Positions 24,817 through 34,129 of a stretch of DNA of 64,000 nt are shown here, one piece after another. Position 1 is the first letter of the stretch. Each line of letters begins with the position of its first letter. The stretch covers positions 62,001 through 126,000 of the forward strand of contig JABDKW010000021.1 of the NCBI GenBank assembly GCA_013002025.1, in the 5' to 3' direction. The notes under the pieces were generated by a model that was not told the origin of the DNA, ran no database searches, and worked only from the letters and a program-made list of their open reading frames with translations. The position numbers and the translations under genes are program-made. Origin of the DNA: Gammaproteobacteria bacterium. Its GTDB lineage: Bacteria; Pseudomonadota; Gammaproteobacteria; Arenicellales; Arenicellaceae.

Positions 24817-26970
24817 ATGCACGATTTTAGAAAACTCTCCGTATTGCTCTGCGCATTATTGCTGGCTGCTTGCAGTGAGACTCAGCAAAATACCGAAGCA
24901 GAGTCTGAACAAGAGGCGGTGGAACTGACCGATTCCCTGGTCGATGCCAGTACCATTATCGAGGCTGATCCCGGTGGCTGGGTAACGCATGGCGGCACCT
25001 ATTCTGAGCAGCGTCACTCACCGCTGCAGAAAGTGAATAAGGAGAACGTGGCGGACCTTGGCTTGCAGTGGTCATACGATCTCGGCACCAGTCGTGGCAT
25101 TGAAGCCACGCCTATCGTGCACGACGGAATCATGTATGTAACCTCCACCTGGAATATCGTGCACGCACTGGATGCCCGCAGCGGCGCAAAAATCTGGAGC
25201 TATGACCCAGCGGTGGATAAAGAGCAGGCGGCTTATGGTTGTTGCGATGCGGTGAACCGTGGCGTGGCGATCTGGGGCGACTCAGTCTTTACCGGCACTC
25301 TGGATGGCCGGCTCATTTCCTTAAACGCCAAAAACGGGGCAGTCAATTGGGATGTGAACACCATCGACAAGTCCCAGCCCTATACCATTACCGGTGCACC
25401 GCGCATTGTGGATGGCAAAGTGTTTATTGGCAATGGCGGCGCCGAGCTGGGTGTGCGCGGTTATATGTCGGCCTATTCGGTTGCAGACGGCGCGTTGTTG
25501 TGGCGCTTTCATACCGTGCCGGGCAATCCCGCAGACGGGTTTGAGAGTGACGCTATGAAGATGGCCGCGGAAACCTGGGATGGGGAGTGGTGGAATGTCG
25601 GCGGTGGCGGTGGCACCGTGTGGGATTCCATGGCCTACGACCCGGAGTTGGATTTGTTGTATATCGGAGTCGGCAACGGTTCGCCGTGGAATCAGAAAAT
25701 TCGCAGCCCCGGAGGTGGCGATAACTTATTCCTGTCTTCGATCGTCGCGCTGCGCCCCGATACCGGCGAGTACGTATGGCATTACCAAACCACGCCGGGC
25801 GAAACCTGGGATTACACCGCTACCCAGCACATGATCCTCGCGGACATTGAAATCGACGGTGCGGATCGGCAGGTCATCATGCAGGCACCGAAGAATGGGT
25901 TCTTCTACGTTATTGATCGTGCCACCGGCGAGCTAATTTCGGCCAATAACTTTGTTCCCGTGAATTGGGCAACGCACGTGGATATGGAAACCGGTCGACC
26001 GGTGGAAACCGACGGCGCCCGCTACGGGCCGGGTAAAGAACCGATGGTGCAACTGCCGGGGCCGCTCGGAGCGCATAACTGGCACCCGATGTCCTACAGC
26101 CCGCAGACCGGTTTAGTGTATATACCGGCACAGGAAGCACCCTGGGTGTATGGCGATAAAAAAGATTTTGCTTACACACCGGGTGCGTGGAATACCGGCA
26201 CCGACTTTATTTATGCGGTGCTGCCCACCGAGCGGGGCATGTTTGCAGCGTTAAAATCAATGGCCAAGGGCCGCTTATTGGCCTGGGACCCGGTGGCACA
26301 GAAGCCGGCCTGGAGTTTCGAACACGGTGGACCGTGGAACGGTGGGGTCTTGTCCACCGCCGGTGGCCTGGTGTTTCAAGGCACTGCCGACGCGCACCTC
26401 GCAGCCTACGATGCGGCCAGCGGTGAGCGCTTATGGCGGTTTTTTACCGAAACCGGCGTGGTGGCCGCGCCCATCACCTACGAGCTTGATGGCGAGCAAT
26501 ATGTCGCCGTCGCTTCGGGTTGGGGTGGATCTTTTGTATTGGGCTTTGGCGGCGTATTACCCAGTGGAAGTGCAGTCAATGTAGGGCGAGTGCTGGTATT
26601 TAAAGTGGGCGGTCAGGCGGAATTACCGCAAACCGAGTTAAAGGACGAACCCTTACCCACCAAACCAGCGATGATCGAGGTCGACGAGGAGACTCTGGCA
26701 CTGGGCGCGAATGCCTACGCCAATACCTGCGTTGGCTGCCATGGGGATCAAGCCTTTTCATCCGGTCTGGTGCCCAATTTGAGATTTTCCAGCTACACAA
26801 CGAATGCGGAGGCCTGGAAGACCGTGTTATTGGAGGGCGCGCTGGCCAAGCGCGGCATGCCGAATTTTGGGTCAGTGCTCGATGAAGCTACGGCAGAGGC
26901 GATTCGGGCCTTTGTGATTGCCGAGGCCAACAGCGAACGTGACGAAGCATTCTACAAGTCTTTTGACTAA
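24817..26970 (+). CDS. Quinohaemoprotein alcohol dehydrogenase (PQQ + cytochrome c), lipoprotein
   Basis: Type II PQQ-dependent alcohol dehydrogenase, 717 residues, oxidising alcohols in the periplasm and passing electrons to an internal haem c. The signal has lipobox LAAC with Cys19, so the enzyme is membrane-anchored rather than soluble. The PQQ beta-propeller shows GGTYSEQRHSPL, the vicinal disulfide C142-C143 (YGCCDAVNRG) and GETWDYTATQHM with the catalytic Asp. A C-terminal cytochrome domain has C638-V-G-C641-H642, with an axial Met likely in RGMPNFG. No PQQ synthesis genes or dedicated cytochrome lie nearby, so PQQ must come from elsewhere. Confidence 0.92.
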   Translation: MHDFRKLSVLLCALLLAACSETQQNTEAESEQEAVELTDSLVDASTIIEADPGGWVTHGGTYSEQRHSPLQKVNKENVADLGLQWSYDLGTSRGIEATPIVHDGIMYVTSTWNIVHALDARSGAKIWSYDPAVDKEQAAYGCCDAVNRGVAIWGDSVFTGTLDGRLISLNAKNGAVNWDVNTIDKSQPYTITGAPRIVDGKVFIGNGGAELGVRGYMSAYSVADGALLWRFHTVPGNPADGFESDAMKMAAETWDGEWWNVGGGGGTVWDSMAYDPELDLLYIGVGNGSPWNQKIRSPGGGDNLFLSSIVALRPDTGEYVWHYQTTPGETWDYTATQHMILADIEIDGADRQVIMQAPKNGFFYVIDRATGELISANNFVPVNWATHVDMETGRPVETDGARYGPGKEPMVQLPGPLGAHNWHPMSYSPQTGLVYIPAQEAPWVYGDKKDFAYTPGAWNTGTDFIYAVLPTERGMFAALKSMAKGRLLAWDPVAQKPAWSFEHGGPWNGGVLSTAGGLVFQGTADAHLAAYDAASGERLWRFFTETGVVAAPITYELDGEQYVAVASGWGGSFVLGFGGVLPSGSAVNVGRVLVFKVGGQAELPQTELKDEPLPTKPAMIEVDEETLALGANAYANTCVGCHGDQAFSSGLVPNLRFSSYTTNAEAWKTVLLEGALAKRGMPNFGSVLDEATAEAIRAFVIAEANSERDEAFYKSFD

Positions 26971-26973
26971 CGG

Positions 26974-26989
26974 CTGCGGCGTACCGCAG
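26974..26989. other. Small perfect hairpin after the PQQ dehydrogenase
   Basis: CTGCGG (26974-26979) and CCGCAG (26984-26989) pair around CGTA, three bases after the stop codon. No T-run follows on either strand, so it may be only an mRNA 3' end structure between the two convergent transcripts. Confidence 0.3.
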
Positions 26990-27074
26990 GCGTTGGAGTG
27001 TTTTCGGGTGGCGCGCCAGGTGCTGGAAGAAGCAGGCGAGTTGTAACGCGCTGCTGTGCACACGCAGGGCACTA

Positions 27075-27635
27075 TCAGCTAATTTCCAGACCAAACTGTA
27101 GGGCGGTCGCGTGCAGCACCTCCCAGATTGAAACAGCAAAGCCTCGAGGAATAAATAAATCATAACCGCCGCCGCGGTGCCACAAGGTAACGCCCACGTG
27201 ATGTAGGGCGCTGCTGGCGACCCGGTTATCCGGAAAAGCGGCAGCACGCAAATCCAGCGGCAATAAGCGGCCAAGAAACTCTTGGGCCTGTGGCCCATCA
27301 ATATGCACACAGGTTCGCGAATGCGATAAATCCAGCGAGCAGCCTTGCTCTGCCTCGATGGTCGGTGGGTCCAGATTTAGCAACCAGAACTTCAGCGGCT
27401 CTATGCGCAGCACTGCACCTTGCTCAGAACTGATCGCGCAGCCTGGCCCGGGTTTGGCCGCTTGGCCTATGCTGTTGGCCAGTAGTTGGCCGACCGCGGG
27501 CAGCGAATCTGGCCAGGCAGCTACCTGGTGCAGGCGCAAATCGGCCACCACCGATAGGTGCACACCGGCTTGGCCCTCGGCGCCAAATCGCCCGGGGCTG
27601 TAATGTCCTGCCAGCGCTGATAATCGATTAGCCAT
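27075..27635 (-). CDS. soxG: Sarcosine oxidase, gamma subunit
   Basis: Small subunit of heterotetrameric sarcosine oxidase, 186 residues. It shows the weakly conserved gamma pattern: SVVADLRLHQVAAWPDS, the segment LRIEPLKFWLL, and the C-terminal FLGRLLPLDLRAAAFPDNRV followed by DLFIPRGFAVSIWEVL. The start MANRLSALAGHY overlaps the 3' end of soxA by 8 bp; an upstream in-frame start would sit deep in soxA and is rejected. Last gene of the soxB-D-A-G order usual in proteobacteria. Confidence 0.88.
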   Translation of the reverse strand: MANRLSALAGHYSPGRFGAEGQAGVHLSVVADLRLHQVAAWPDSLPAVGQLLANSIGQAAKPGPGCAISSEQGAVLRIEPLKFWLLNLDPPTIEAEQGCSLDLSHSRTCVHIDGPQAQEFLGRLLPLDLRAAAFPDNRVASSALHHVGVTLWHRGGGYDLFIPRGFAVSIWEVLHATALQFGLEIS

Positions 27636-30603
27636 GCATTCGCTCCCCGCTGGGGTCGACCATGTGTGGTGACACGATCTCCACCTCGGTTTGTTGGTCG
27701 CGCAGCGGGTCGGCGGCAACCGCGATTTTGCTCTGCCATGCGTCGACGCCGCCTTTGATAAAACCCAGCCCGATCCAATGGCCCAACTCCGGTGAATGGG
27801 TGGCGCCGGTGATCCAGCCTTCGCCCATGCCGCTAATTTCATCAGCTGCGCATAACAGGGCGCCGACGTTAAACGTCGCGTTGCGGTCTTTGGGGAATAT
27901 GCCGACCAGCTGTGGACGGTCGCTGCGCATCAGTTCCGGTCGTTGCCTGAGTACGCTGCCGATAAAGGCCTTATTTGGCGAAGCCATTTTCCCCAGGCCG
28001 GCGTCATCAATCGATACTCGGCCGTCCAATTCAGCGCCGGTAACGTGACCCTTTTCAATGCGCATGGTGCCCAGCGCTTCGAGACCATACAGGCAGCCTT
28101 CATGCAGCGCCGCTTGCGGATACAATAAATCCATCATTGCCGGGCCGTAGTCAGATGGCACGTAGGCTTCAAAGGCCATTTCACCGGAAAAACTAATGCG
28201 TGCAATGCGGCACGGAATGCCACCTTGTAGAGCGGTTTCAATCACACCCATAAACGGCAAGGCTTCATTACTTACCGCCCGCGTCTGGTGCACACAGGCG
28301 CTCAACACCTCGCGGGATTTGGGCCCGGCAATGGCGCAGCCTGCCCATTGCTCAGACACCGACGTGACGTGTACCCGCAACTCGGGCCAGCGGGTTTGCA
28401 GCAGTTCCTCCAGCCACGTCAATACCTTGGCGGCATTGACTGTGGTGGTGGTCATAAAGTAGTCGGTTTCCGACAGCCGCCAGGTAGTGCCGTCGTCCAT
28501 CACAATGCCATCATCACGCAACATTATGCCGTAGCGGGCTTTGCCGATGGGAAGCTTGGCGAATGGGTTTGTGTAAATGCGATTCAGGAATTCGGTTGCG
28601 TCCGGCCCCTGCACCGCGATCTTGCCCAGAGACGTGACGTCACACAGGCCCACGCTGCTGCGCGTGGTGGCCGCTTCACGAATATAGGCCTCGTTAATGG
28701 TTTCACCAGGGCGCGCGAAATACCATGGTCGATGCCATAGCCCCGCCATGGTCATGGTGGCGCCCTGTGTCAGATTCCAGTCATGCAATGGCGTACGGCG
28801 CAGGGGTCGAAAATGCTCGCTCACGCTGCGGCCGGCCAGCGCGCCAATCGCCACCGGCGTATAGGGCGGTCGAAAGGTGGTGGTGCCGACTGCGGGGATG
28901 TCCTTGCCCAGCGCTTCCGCCATCAGGGCTAAGCCGATGACATTGCCCATTTTGCCGCCATCGGTAGCCATGCCCAGCGTGGTATAGCGCTTTAAGTGCT
29001 CGACCGACACGTAGCCTTCGCGGTACGCCAGCCGCACATCATCACTGCTAACATCGTGTTGCAGATCAACGAAGGCTTTGCTCTTGCGACCCTCGGTGTT
29101 AATTTCGTAGAGCGGTTCAATTGGCGTTTGCCAGCCACCGATAGAAACGCCCGGTGCTTCAGATACTGTTTTGCCCAGCGCTTTGGCCGCTTGCATCGCA
29201 GCGTGGCGACCGGATTGCTCACAGGCCTGAGTTTGCCAGACACCGGCCGCTGAGCCAGCCAACCGCACCCCGTCAAATTCCTCCGGCACGACAAAACACG
29301 CGTTATCGGCATTCCATTGCGGGCGAGCACCACGGTGCGAAATTAAGTTCACCACCGGTGACCAGCCACCGGATATCAGCAAGGCGTCGCAGTCGAGTTT
29401 TTCGTCGGCTTGCCAGGCCCCCGGCAGACCGCGCGCGAGCTGAATCGAATTTAGAGTTTTGCCGCGCGCAGAAAGAGGTGCAGTCCCAGTGCGAATCTGC
29501 ACGCCGGCATCTTTCAGCGCGGTGCTGTCACCAATATCGGCGCGTGCATCCAGCAATGTCACCTCGGCGCCAGCGGCAGCCATATCCATGGCCACTATTT
29601 GCGTGGAATCGTTATTGCCGGCAATCACAATTTGCTGGCCCGGCAATACCGCATAGCGGTTCAGATAATGTCGCCCGGCGGCGGCGGTCATAATGCCCGG
29701 GCGGTCGTTATTATCAAAGGCGATGTGTCTTTCCAGAGCGCCACTGGCGACAATGGTTTGCTGCGCGCGTACCGTCCAGAATCGTTGTCGCGGTAAATTG
29801 GGGTCCGGTTGGGTAATATGGTCGGTGACTCGCTCTACCAGACCGGCGGCGCCGTGGTCGTATAGACCAAAGGCGGTGGTTCTATTCATCACCCGTACGC
29901 CACTCGCGGCCAGCGCTTTGAGTAGCTCGTCGCGCGATGCCTGAGCATCGCTTTGGCCCAGTAAGTCGCCACCCAGCAAAGCGTCCTGTTCGACCAGCAG
30001 CACATCCAAACCCAGCTCGGCGGCAGCGATGGCTGCGCTGATGCCGGCCGGCCCCGCACCGACCACCAACACCTCGCAAAACAAATGCCCATGTTCGTAG
30101 TGATCCGGATCCGGTGCGCGCGAAGCGGAGCCCATGCCGGCGGCCTTGCGAATAATATTTTCACACCACATCCAATAGCCGGTGCCGCTGCCGCTCTCAA
30201 ACGGCGGCAGACCCATAAACGTTTTGTAGTAGAAACCCGCCGGTAGAAAGCGGCCGAACAAATTATTAACCGCGCCAACATCAAAGCGTACATTTGGAAA
30301 TGCGTTCTGGCCGCTGGCCACCAGACCCTGATACAGCTCCTGAGTGGTGGCTTTTACATTAGGGTCGCGGCGATCACCGTCGCCGACCGTGACCAACGCG
30401 CCAGACTCTTCTACTCCGCAAGACATGATGCCGCGCGGCCGATGGTATTTAAAACTGCGCGCCACAATGCGTTGATTATTGGCCAACAGCGCGGCTGCCA
30501 GGGAGTCACCGGCAAAGCCCTGCAGTGGGTTACCGTCCCAACTGAAGTCAACGGCCTGAGTGCGATCAATCAGACCGCCGGTACTTAAGCGGCGCGCGGT
30601 CAT
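27628..30603 (-). CDS. soxA: Sarcosine oxidase, alpha subunit
   Basis: Large subunit (991 residues) that binds FAD or NAD and hands the one-carbon unit to tetrahydrofolate. N-terminal part: FSWDGNPLQGFAGDSLAAAL and SFKYHRPRGIMSCGVEES, a ferredoxin-like fold that here does not show an iron-sulfur Cys set. Middle: VLVVGAGPAGISAAIAAAELG. C-terminal third: GcvT-like aminomethyltransferase, with GLCDVTSLGKIAVQGPDATEF, CAIAGPKSREVL and MRIEKGHVTGAELDGRV. The start at MTARRLSTGG shares ATGA with the end of soxD. The whole complex demethylates sarcosine to glycine with H2O2 and methylene-tetrahydrofolate. Confidence 0.94.
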   Translation of the reverse strand: MTARRLSTGGLIDRTQAVDFSWDGNPLQGFAGDSLAAALLANNQRIVARSFKYHRPRGIMSCGVEESGALVTVGDGDRRDPNVKATTQELYQGLVASGQNAFPNVRFDVGAVNNLFGRFLPAGFYYKTFMGLPPFESGSGTGYWMWCENIIRKAAGMGSASRAPDPDHYEHGHLFCEVLVVGAGPAGISAAIAAAELGLDVLLVEQDALLGGDLLGQSDAQASRDELLKALAASGVRVMNRTTAFGLYDHGAAGLVERVTDHITQPDPNLPRQRFWTVRAQQTIVASGALERHIAFDNNDRPGIMTAAAGRHYLNRYAVLPGQQIVIAGNNDSTQIVAMDMAAAGAEVTLLDARADIGDSTALKDAGVQIRTGTAPLSARGKTLNSIQLARGLPGAWQADEKLDCDALLISGGWSPVVNLISHRGARPQWNADNACFVVPEEFDGVRLAGSAAGVWQTQACEQSGRHAAMQAAKALGKTVSEAPGVSIGGWQTPIEPLYEINTEGRKSKAFVDLQHDVSSDDVRLAYREGYVSVEHLKRYTTLGMATDGGKMGNVIGLALMAEALGKDIPAVGTTTFRPPYTPVAIGALAGRSVSEHFRPLRRTPLHDWNLTQGATMTMAGLWHRPWYFARPGETINEAYIREAATTRSSVGLCDVTSLGKIAVQGPDATEFLNRIYTNPFAKLPIGKARYGIMLRDDGIVMDDGTTWRLSETDYFMTTTTVNAAKVLTWLEELLQTRWPELRVHVTSVSEQWAGCAIAGPKSREVLSACVHQTRAVSNEALPFMGVIETALQGGIPCRIARISFSGEMAFEAYVPSDYGPAMMDLLYPQAALHEGCLYGLEALGTMRIEKGHVTGAELDGRVSIDDAGLGKMASPNKAFIGSVLRQRPELMRSDRPQLVGIFPKDRNATFNVGALLCAADEISGMGEGWITGATHSPELGHWIGLGFIKGGVDAWQSKIAVAADPLRDQQTEVEIVSPHMVDPSGERMHG

Positions 30604-30896
30604 TCGGTATTCTCCTTCTCGGCATGCAGCACCCGGCCATAACCACGGTGGGCTGGCCACACCGCGAAAATTTCATGGCTGACCGTGTCGCGCTCAACAT
30701 TAAGCCACATGCGGCAGCCGGAGGTGTGTTGCCAGGTCTCCAATTGCCGACCGCGAATATTTTCGCGCAAGAACACGGCGTCATGCCATTGTTCAGCCGG
30801 CGCGTCCAGTGGAGGATAGTTGATTGATGCGTCGCCGCCATAGCTGAACTCGCTGTGATCGCGCAGCCCGCAAAAAGGGCAATCAATTCGAATCAT
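30600..30896 (-). CDS. soxD: Sarcosine oxidase, delta subunit
   Basis: Small zinc-binding subunit of 98 residues. It begins MIRIDCPFCGLRDHSEFSYGG, with the zinc ligands in CPFCG plus a later His/Cys in WQHTSGCRMWLN; DTVSHEIFAVWPAHRG closes the domain. It sits 9 bp after soxB and overlaps soxA by ATGA. Length and order are normal for the family. Confidence 0.92.
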   Translation of the reverse strand: MIRIDCPFCGLRDHSEFSYGGDASINYPPLDAPAEQWHDAVFLRENIRGRQLETWQHTSGCRMWLNVERDTVSHEIFAVWPAHRGYGRVLHAEKENTE

Positions 30897-30905
30897 CGGC
30901 GTACC

Positions 30906-32171
30906 CTATCCATGCAGTTTGGGGTCTGGGCCGGCGCCGCGCTCGTCAATAATCACGCCCCGTGTAAAACGATCCAGCGAAAAATGTTCGATAAATTCAT
31001 GCGGTCGGTCATTGGCAATCAAATCAGCAAAGTACCAACCGGAGGCAGGGCTGGCTTTGAAACCACCGTAGTTCCATCCAGCGTTGAGATACAGGTTTTT
31101 TAATGGTGTTTTGCAAATAAACGGCGAGCCGTCCATGGTCATGTCCATCACGCCGGACCAATGCCGCAACAAGCGCACCCGGCCGAGGCAGGGCAGAATT
31201 GACATGGCGGCTTCGCAGGTGTCCTGCACAATGGGCAGGTTGCCACGCTGTGCGTAGGACTTATACCAGTCCAGGTCGCCACCAAACACCATGCCGCCCT
31301 TGTCGGATTGCGAAATGTAAAAGTGCGCGCCGCCCACCCCAAAAACAACCACATGGTCGAGCAACGGTTTAAGCGGCTCTGACACAAAGGCCTGCAGCTT
31401 GTGCGACTCGATCGGCAAGTTACCCAGATCCGCCATTTGCCACAGGCGCGTAGTGTTGCCGGCTACCGCAAAGCCAACTTTGCCGGCTTTGATCTCGCCG
31501 CGCGAAGTTTGTAGCGCATGCACTCGGCCACCATCTCGGCGCACCGCCGTGACTTCGCAGTTCTGAATTATATCGACGCCCAGTTGATCAGCGGCGCGAG
31601 CATAGCCCCAGGCCACCGCATCGTGGCGGGCGGTGCCGGCGCGGCGCTGCACGGCTGCCCCGGTGATGGGGAAGCGGGCATCGTTGTAGTTCAAATGGGG
31701 AATCTCATTTTTGAGTTGTTCGAGACCCCATAGCTCGCCATCGGAGCCGGTCAGGCGCATGGTGTTGTAACGTCGTGCATAGGCGTCTCGCGCACCGGGC
31801 GAATGAAACAACGCTACGTGTGCACGCTGGCTGAACATAACGTTGTAGTTCAGTTCGTGACTCAGCTCTTCCCACAGCTGTAGCGAGTGCTCATAGAACT
31901 GACGGTTGCCCGGCATCATGTAGTTGGAGCGCACGATAGTGGTATTACGCCCGGCGTTGCCGCCGCCAATCCAGCCTTTCTCCAGTACCGCGATATTTTT
32001 CAGGCCATGATTTTTGGCCAGATAAAAGGCGGTTGCTAAACCGTGCAGACCGCCGCCCACAATCACAATATCGTAGGCTTGTTTTGGTTCCGGGTCGCGC
32101 CACGCACGGCCCCAGTCTTTTTGACCGGTTAAACCGTTTTTAAATACTTTCCAGGCAGAATATTGCTTCAT
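30906..32171 (-). CDS. soxB: Sarcosine oxidase, beta subunit
   Basis: Catalytic flavin subunit of 421 residues. The FAD motif is YDIVIVGGGLHGLATAFYLAK, followed by AVLEKGWIGGGNAGRNTT and NYMMPGNRQFYEHSL. H183 in ARHDAVAWGYARAA corresponds to the His that carries covalent FMN in known tetrameric enzymes. The C-terminal second FAD contact is YLNAGWNYGGFKASPASG. It is the first gene of soxBDAG. The 200-bp gap upstream up to the Lrp gene must hold the promoter; no clear consensus is seen. Confidence 0.94.
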   Translation of the reverse strand: MKQYSAWKVFKNGLTGQKDWGRAWRDPEPKQAYDIVIVGGGLHGLATAFYLAKNHGLKNIAVLEKGWIGGGNAGRNTTIVRSNYMMPGNRQFYEHSLQLWEELSHELNYNVMFSQRAHVALFHSPGARDAYARRYNTMRLTGSDGELWGLEQLKNEIPHLNYNDARFPITGAAVQRRAGTARHDAVAWGYARAADQLGVDIIQNCEVTAVRRDGGRVHALQTSRGEIKAGKVGFAVAGNTTRLWQMADLGNLPIESHKLQAFVSEPLKPLLDHVVVFGVGGAHFYISQSDKGGMVFGGDLDWYKSYAQRGNLPIVQDTCEAAMSILPCLGRVRLLRHWSGVMDMTMDGSPFICKTPLKNLYLNAGWNYGGFKASPASGWYFADLIANDRPHEFIEHFSLDRFTRGVIIDERGAGPDPKLHG

Positions 32172-32373
32172 CGAGAAGGCCGGATGGATGCGGGCTGAGT
32201 GCAGGGGCTGCGGCAGTTATAGCGTAGAATCATAGCCCTGCCAAACTCGAGCGGCAATTAAGGCTTGCCCGCTTGTCGCCAACAGGCGATAAAGCGTCTC
32301 TGGGGTTATCGTTCTGTGGCAGCGCGGCTTGCATAAAATGATCCCGGCCGCAGTCGATGCCAATCCGCAGTTG

Positions 32374-32835
32374 TTAAAAATTGATCGCCAGGGTTTCTTT
32401 GACGGTTTCCATCACCGCGATGCTGGTTGAGTCACTTACCCCTGGCAGACCCAACAACTCTTCCTCCAAGAGATCGCGGTAGGCCGCCATGTCGCGCACC
32501 CGAGCCTTGACCAGAAAATCAAAACTGCCGGTCACCAGATAACACTCCTGCACAGATTTCAGCCCTTTTATGGCGTTGCGAAAATCCTCAAAGGCCTGCT
32601 TGCTAGTGCGATCCAGACTGACTTGCACAAACACCACTAAGCCCACGCCAAGACGCTGGGCGCTAAGGTTGGCGGAGTAGCCTTTGATAAATCCGTCACG
32701 CTCCAGCTTGCGCACCCGTTCGATGCATGGCGGCGTGGTGAGACCCACTTTTTTGCCAAGATCGGTGTATGAAAGCCGCCCTTCATCCTGCAGGGCAGTC
32801 AGTATCTTACGGTCATAGTTGTCGAGATCGCCCAT
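32374..32835 (-). CDS. Lrp/AsnC family transcriptional regulator
   Basis: Feast/famine regulator of 153 residues. The N-terminal winged HTH is LDNYDRKILTALQDEGRLSY, then LGKKVGLTTPPCIERVRKLE; the C-terminal RAM ligand domain contains ECYLVTGSFDFLVKARVRD and LPGVSDSTSIAVM. The start MGDLDNYD is used because the 17-residue upstream extension is hydrophobic and not family-like. It is divergent from ald over an AT-rich 177-bp gap, the arrangement of AldR-type regulators that activate alanine dehydrogenase in response to alanine. It is the only transcription factor in the window. Confidence 0.9.
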   Translation of the reverse strand: MGDLDNYDRKILTALQDEGRLSYTDLGKKVGLTTPPCIERVRKLERDGFIKGYSANLSAQRLGVGLVVFVQVSLDRTSKQAFEDFRNAIKGLKSVQECYLVTGSFDFLVKARVRDMAAYRDLLEEELLGLPGVSDSTSIAVMETVKETLAINF

Positions 32836-33012
32836 AAAGAATAGCCAGATAGATCGTTGTTTAACTAAAATAATAACGTCAAACACTATCAGATAATAAT
32901 AATTTAAGGTTATCGCTCTGATTAGAATAAAAAGAAACTTAACGCGTTTGGCCCCTGAACGTACTATTTCATGATCGTAGCCATCCTGACCGCCGCAGCG
33001 CGGGAGCTAACA
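32836..33012. promoter_or_regulatory. Divergent control region of Lrp-type regulator and ald
   Basis: This gap is much richer in A and T than its surroundings (for example AGATAATAATAATTTAAGG at 32891-32909), as expected of an Lrp wrapping site. A candidate ald -10 is TAGAAT (32923-32928) with no good -35, which suggests an activated promoter. The ald ribosome site is GGGAG nine bases before ATG. Confidence 0.45.
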
Positions 33013-34125
33013 ATGAAAATAGGCGTACCAAAGGAAATTAAGAATCATGAATACCGCGTGGGCTTAAGCCCCGCCAGCGTAAAAGAGCTGGTAAACCATG
33101 GCCACAGCGTGATGGTGCAGAGTGGTGCGGCCGCTGGTATCGGTATGACCGACGAAGACTACCGTCAGGTCGGTGCTGAGATTCATGATTCGGCCGAGCA
33201 TATTTTTGCCAGCAACGAGATGATTGTGAAGGTTAAGGAGCCGCAACCGCACGAGTGCAAACAACTACGTGCAGGACAGATTTTGTTTACCTATCTGCAT
33301 CTGGCTCCTGATCCGGAGCAAACCAGGTTGTTGTTGGAGTCTGGCGTCACAGCGATCGCCTATGAGACAGTCACTGGCCCTGAAAACAGTCTGCCGTTAT
33401 TGGCACCGATGTCGGAAGTGGCGGGTCGGCTGGCCGCGCAAGCCGGTGCGCATTGCCTGGAGCGAGCGCAGGGTGGCCTTGGAATTCTGATGGGCGGTGT
33501 GCCCGGCACCGAGCCGGCACAGGTATTGGTTATCGGCGGTGGCGTGGTCGGCACACAAGCGGCCTATATTGCCAGCGGCATGGGTGCCAATGTCACCATT
33601 CTGGACCGATCCATTCCTCGCCTGCGCGAACTGGACGTAGAATTTGCTGGCCGCGTAAATTGTCTTTACTCAACCGCAGAGGCAATTGAAAAATATGCAC
33701 TCAGCTGTGACTTGCTGATCGGCGCCGTACTGTTGCCGGGTGCCTCCGCCCCCAAACTGGTGAGCCGTGATTTGATATCACGCATGAAAACCGGAGCGGT
33801 GGTGGTGGATGTGGCCATCGATCAGGGCGGGTGCTTCGAAACTTCCAAGGCTACGACTCATCAGGATCCTACCTTTGTGGTGGATGGAGTGGTGCACTAC
33901 TGTGTGGCAAACATGCCGGGTGCCGTACCGCAGACCTCTACCCATGCGCTTAATAATGCCACTCTTCCGTTCACCATTAGTCTAGCCAATCGAGGCTGGA
34001 AGGAAGCACTGCGGCGCGATGAGCATCTGCTACGCGGCTTAAACGTTCATGCGGGGAAATTGTGTTATGCGGCGGTCGGTGAAGCACAGGGTCTGGAATC
34101 GGTTGACCCCCGCAATCTGTTGTAA
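33013..34125 (+). CDS. ald: Alanine dehydrogenase
   Basis: NAD-dependent L-alanine dehydrogenase, 370 residues, converting alanine to pyruvate and ammonia; some members also act on glycine/glyoxylate. It begins MKIGVPKEIKNHEYRVGLSP. The catalytic Lys is in MIVKVKEPQPHE and His in FTYLHLAPDP. The NAD Rossmann motif is VLVIGGGVVGTQAAYIASGMG, and VDVAIDQGGCFETSKATTH is the usual later block. The start is set by similarity to the family N-terminus and by GGGAG; an upstream ATG would add 14 residues. Converges with the PhyH gene with a 4-bp gap. Confidence 0.96.
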   Translation: MKIGVPKEIKNHEYRVGLSPASVKELVNHGHSVMVQSGAAAGIGMTDEDYRQVGAEIHDSAEHIFASNEMIVKVKEPQPHECKQLRAGQILFTYLHLAPDPEQTRLLLESGVTAIAYETVTGPENSLPLLAPMSEVAGRLAAQAGAHCLERAQGGLGILMGGVPGTEPAQVLVIGGGVVGTQAAYIASGMGANVTILDRSIPRLRELDVEFAGRVNCLYSTAEAIEKYALSCDLLIGAVLLPGASAPKLVSRDLISRMKTGAVVVDVAIDQGGCFETSKATTHQDPTFVVDGVVHYCVANMPGAVPQTSTHALNNATLPFTISLANRGWKEALRRDEHLLRGLNVHAGKLCYAAVGEAQGLESVDPRNLL

Positions 34126-34129
34126 AACG

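Noticed and set aside
27636-27842. Longer soxG start lying inside soxA
   Set aside because: The extension reads as low-complexity basic sequence and overlaps soxA by over 200 bp; the internal ATG matches gamma-subunit N-termini.
32272-32293. Stem of nine pairs (CTTGTCGCC / GGCGATAAG) between the Lrp gene and soxB as a terminator
   Set aside because: No T-run follows on either strand and one pair is G-T, so termination is not supported.
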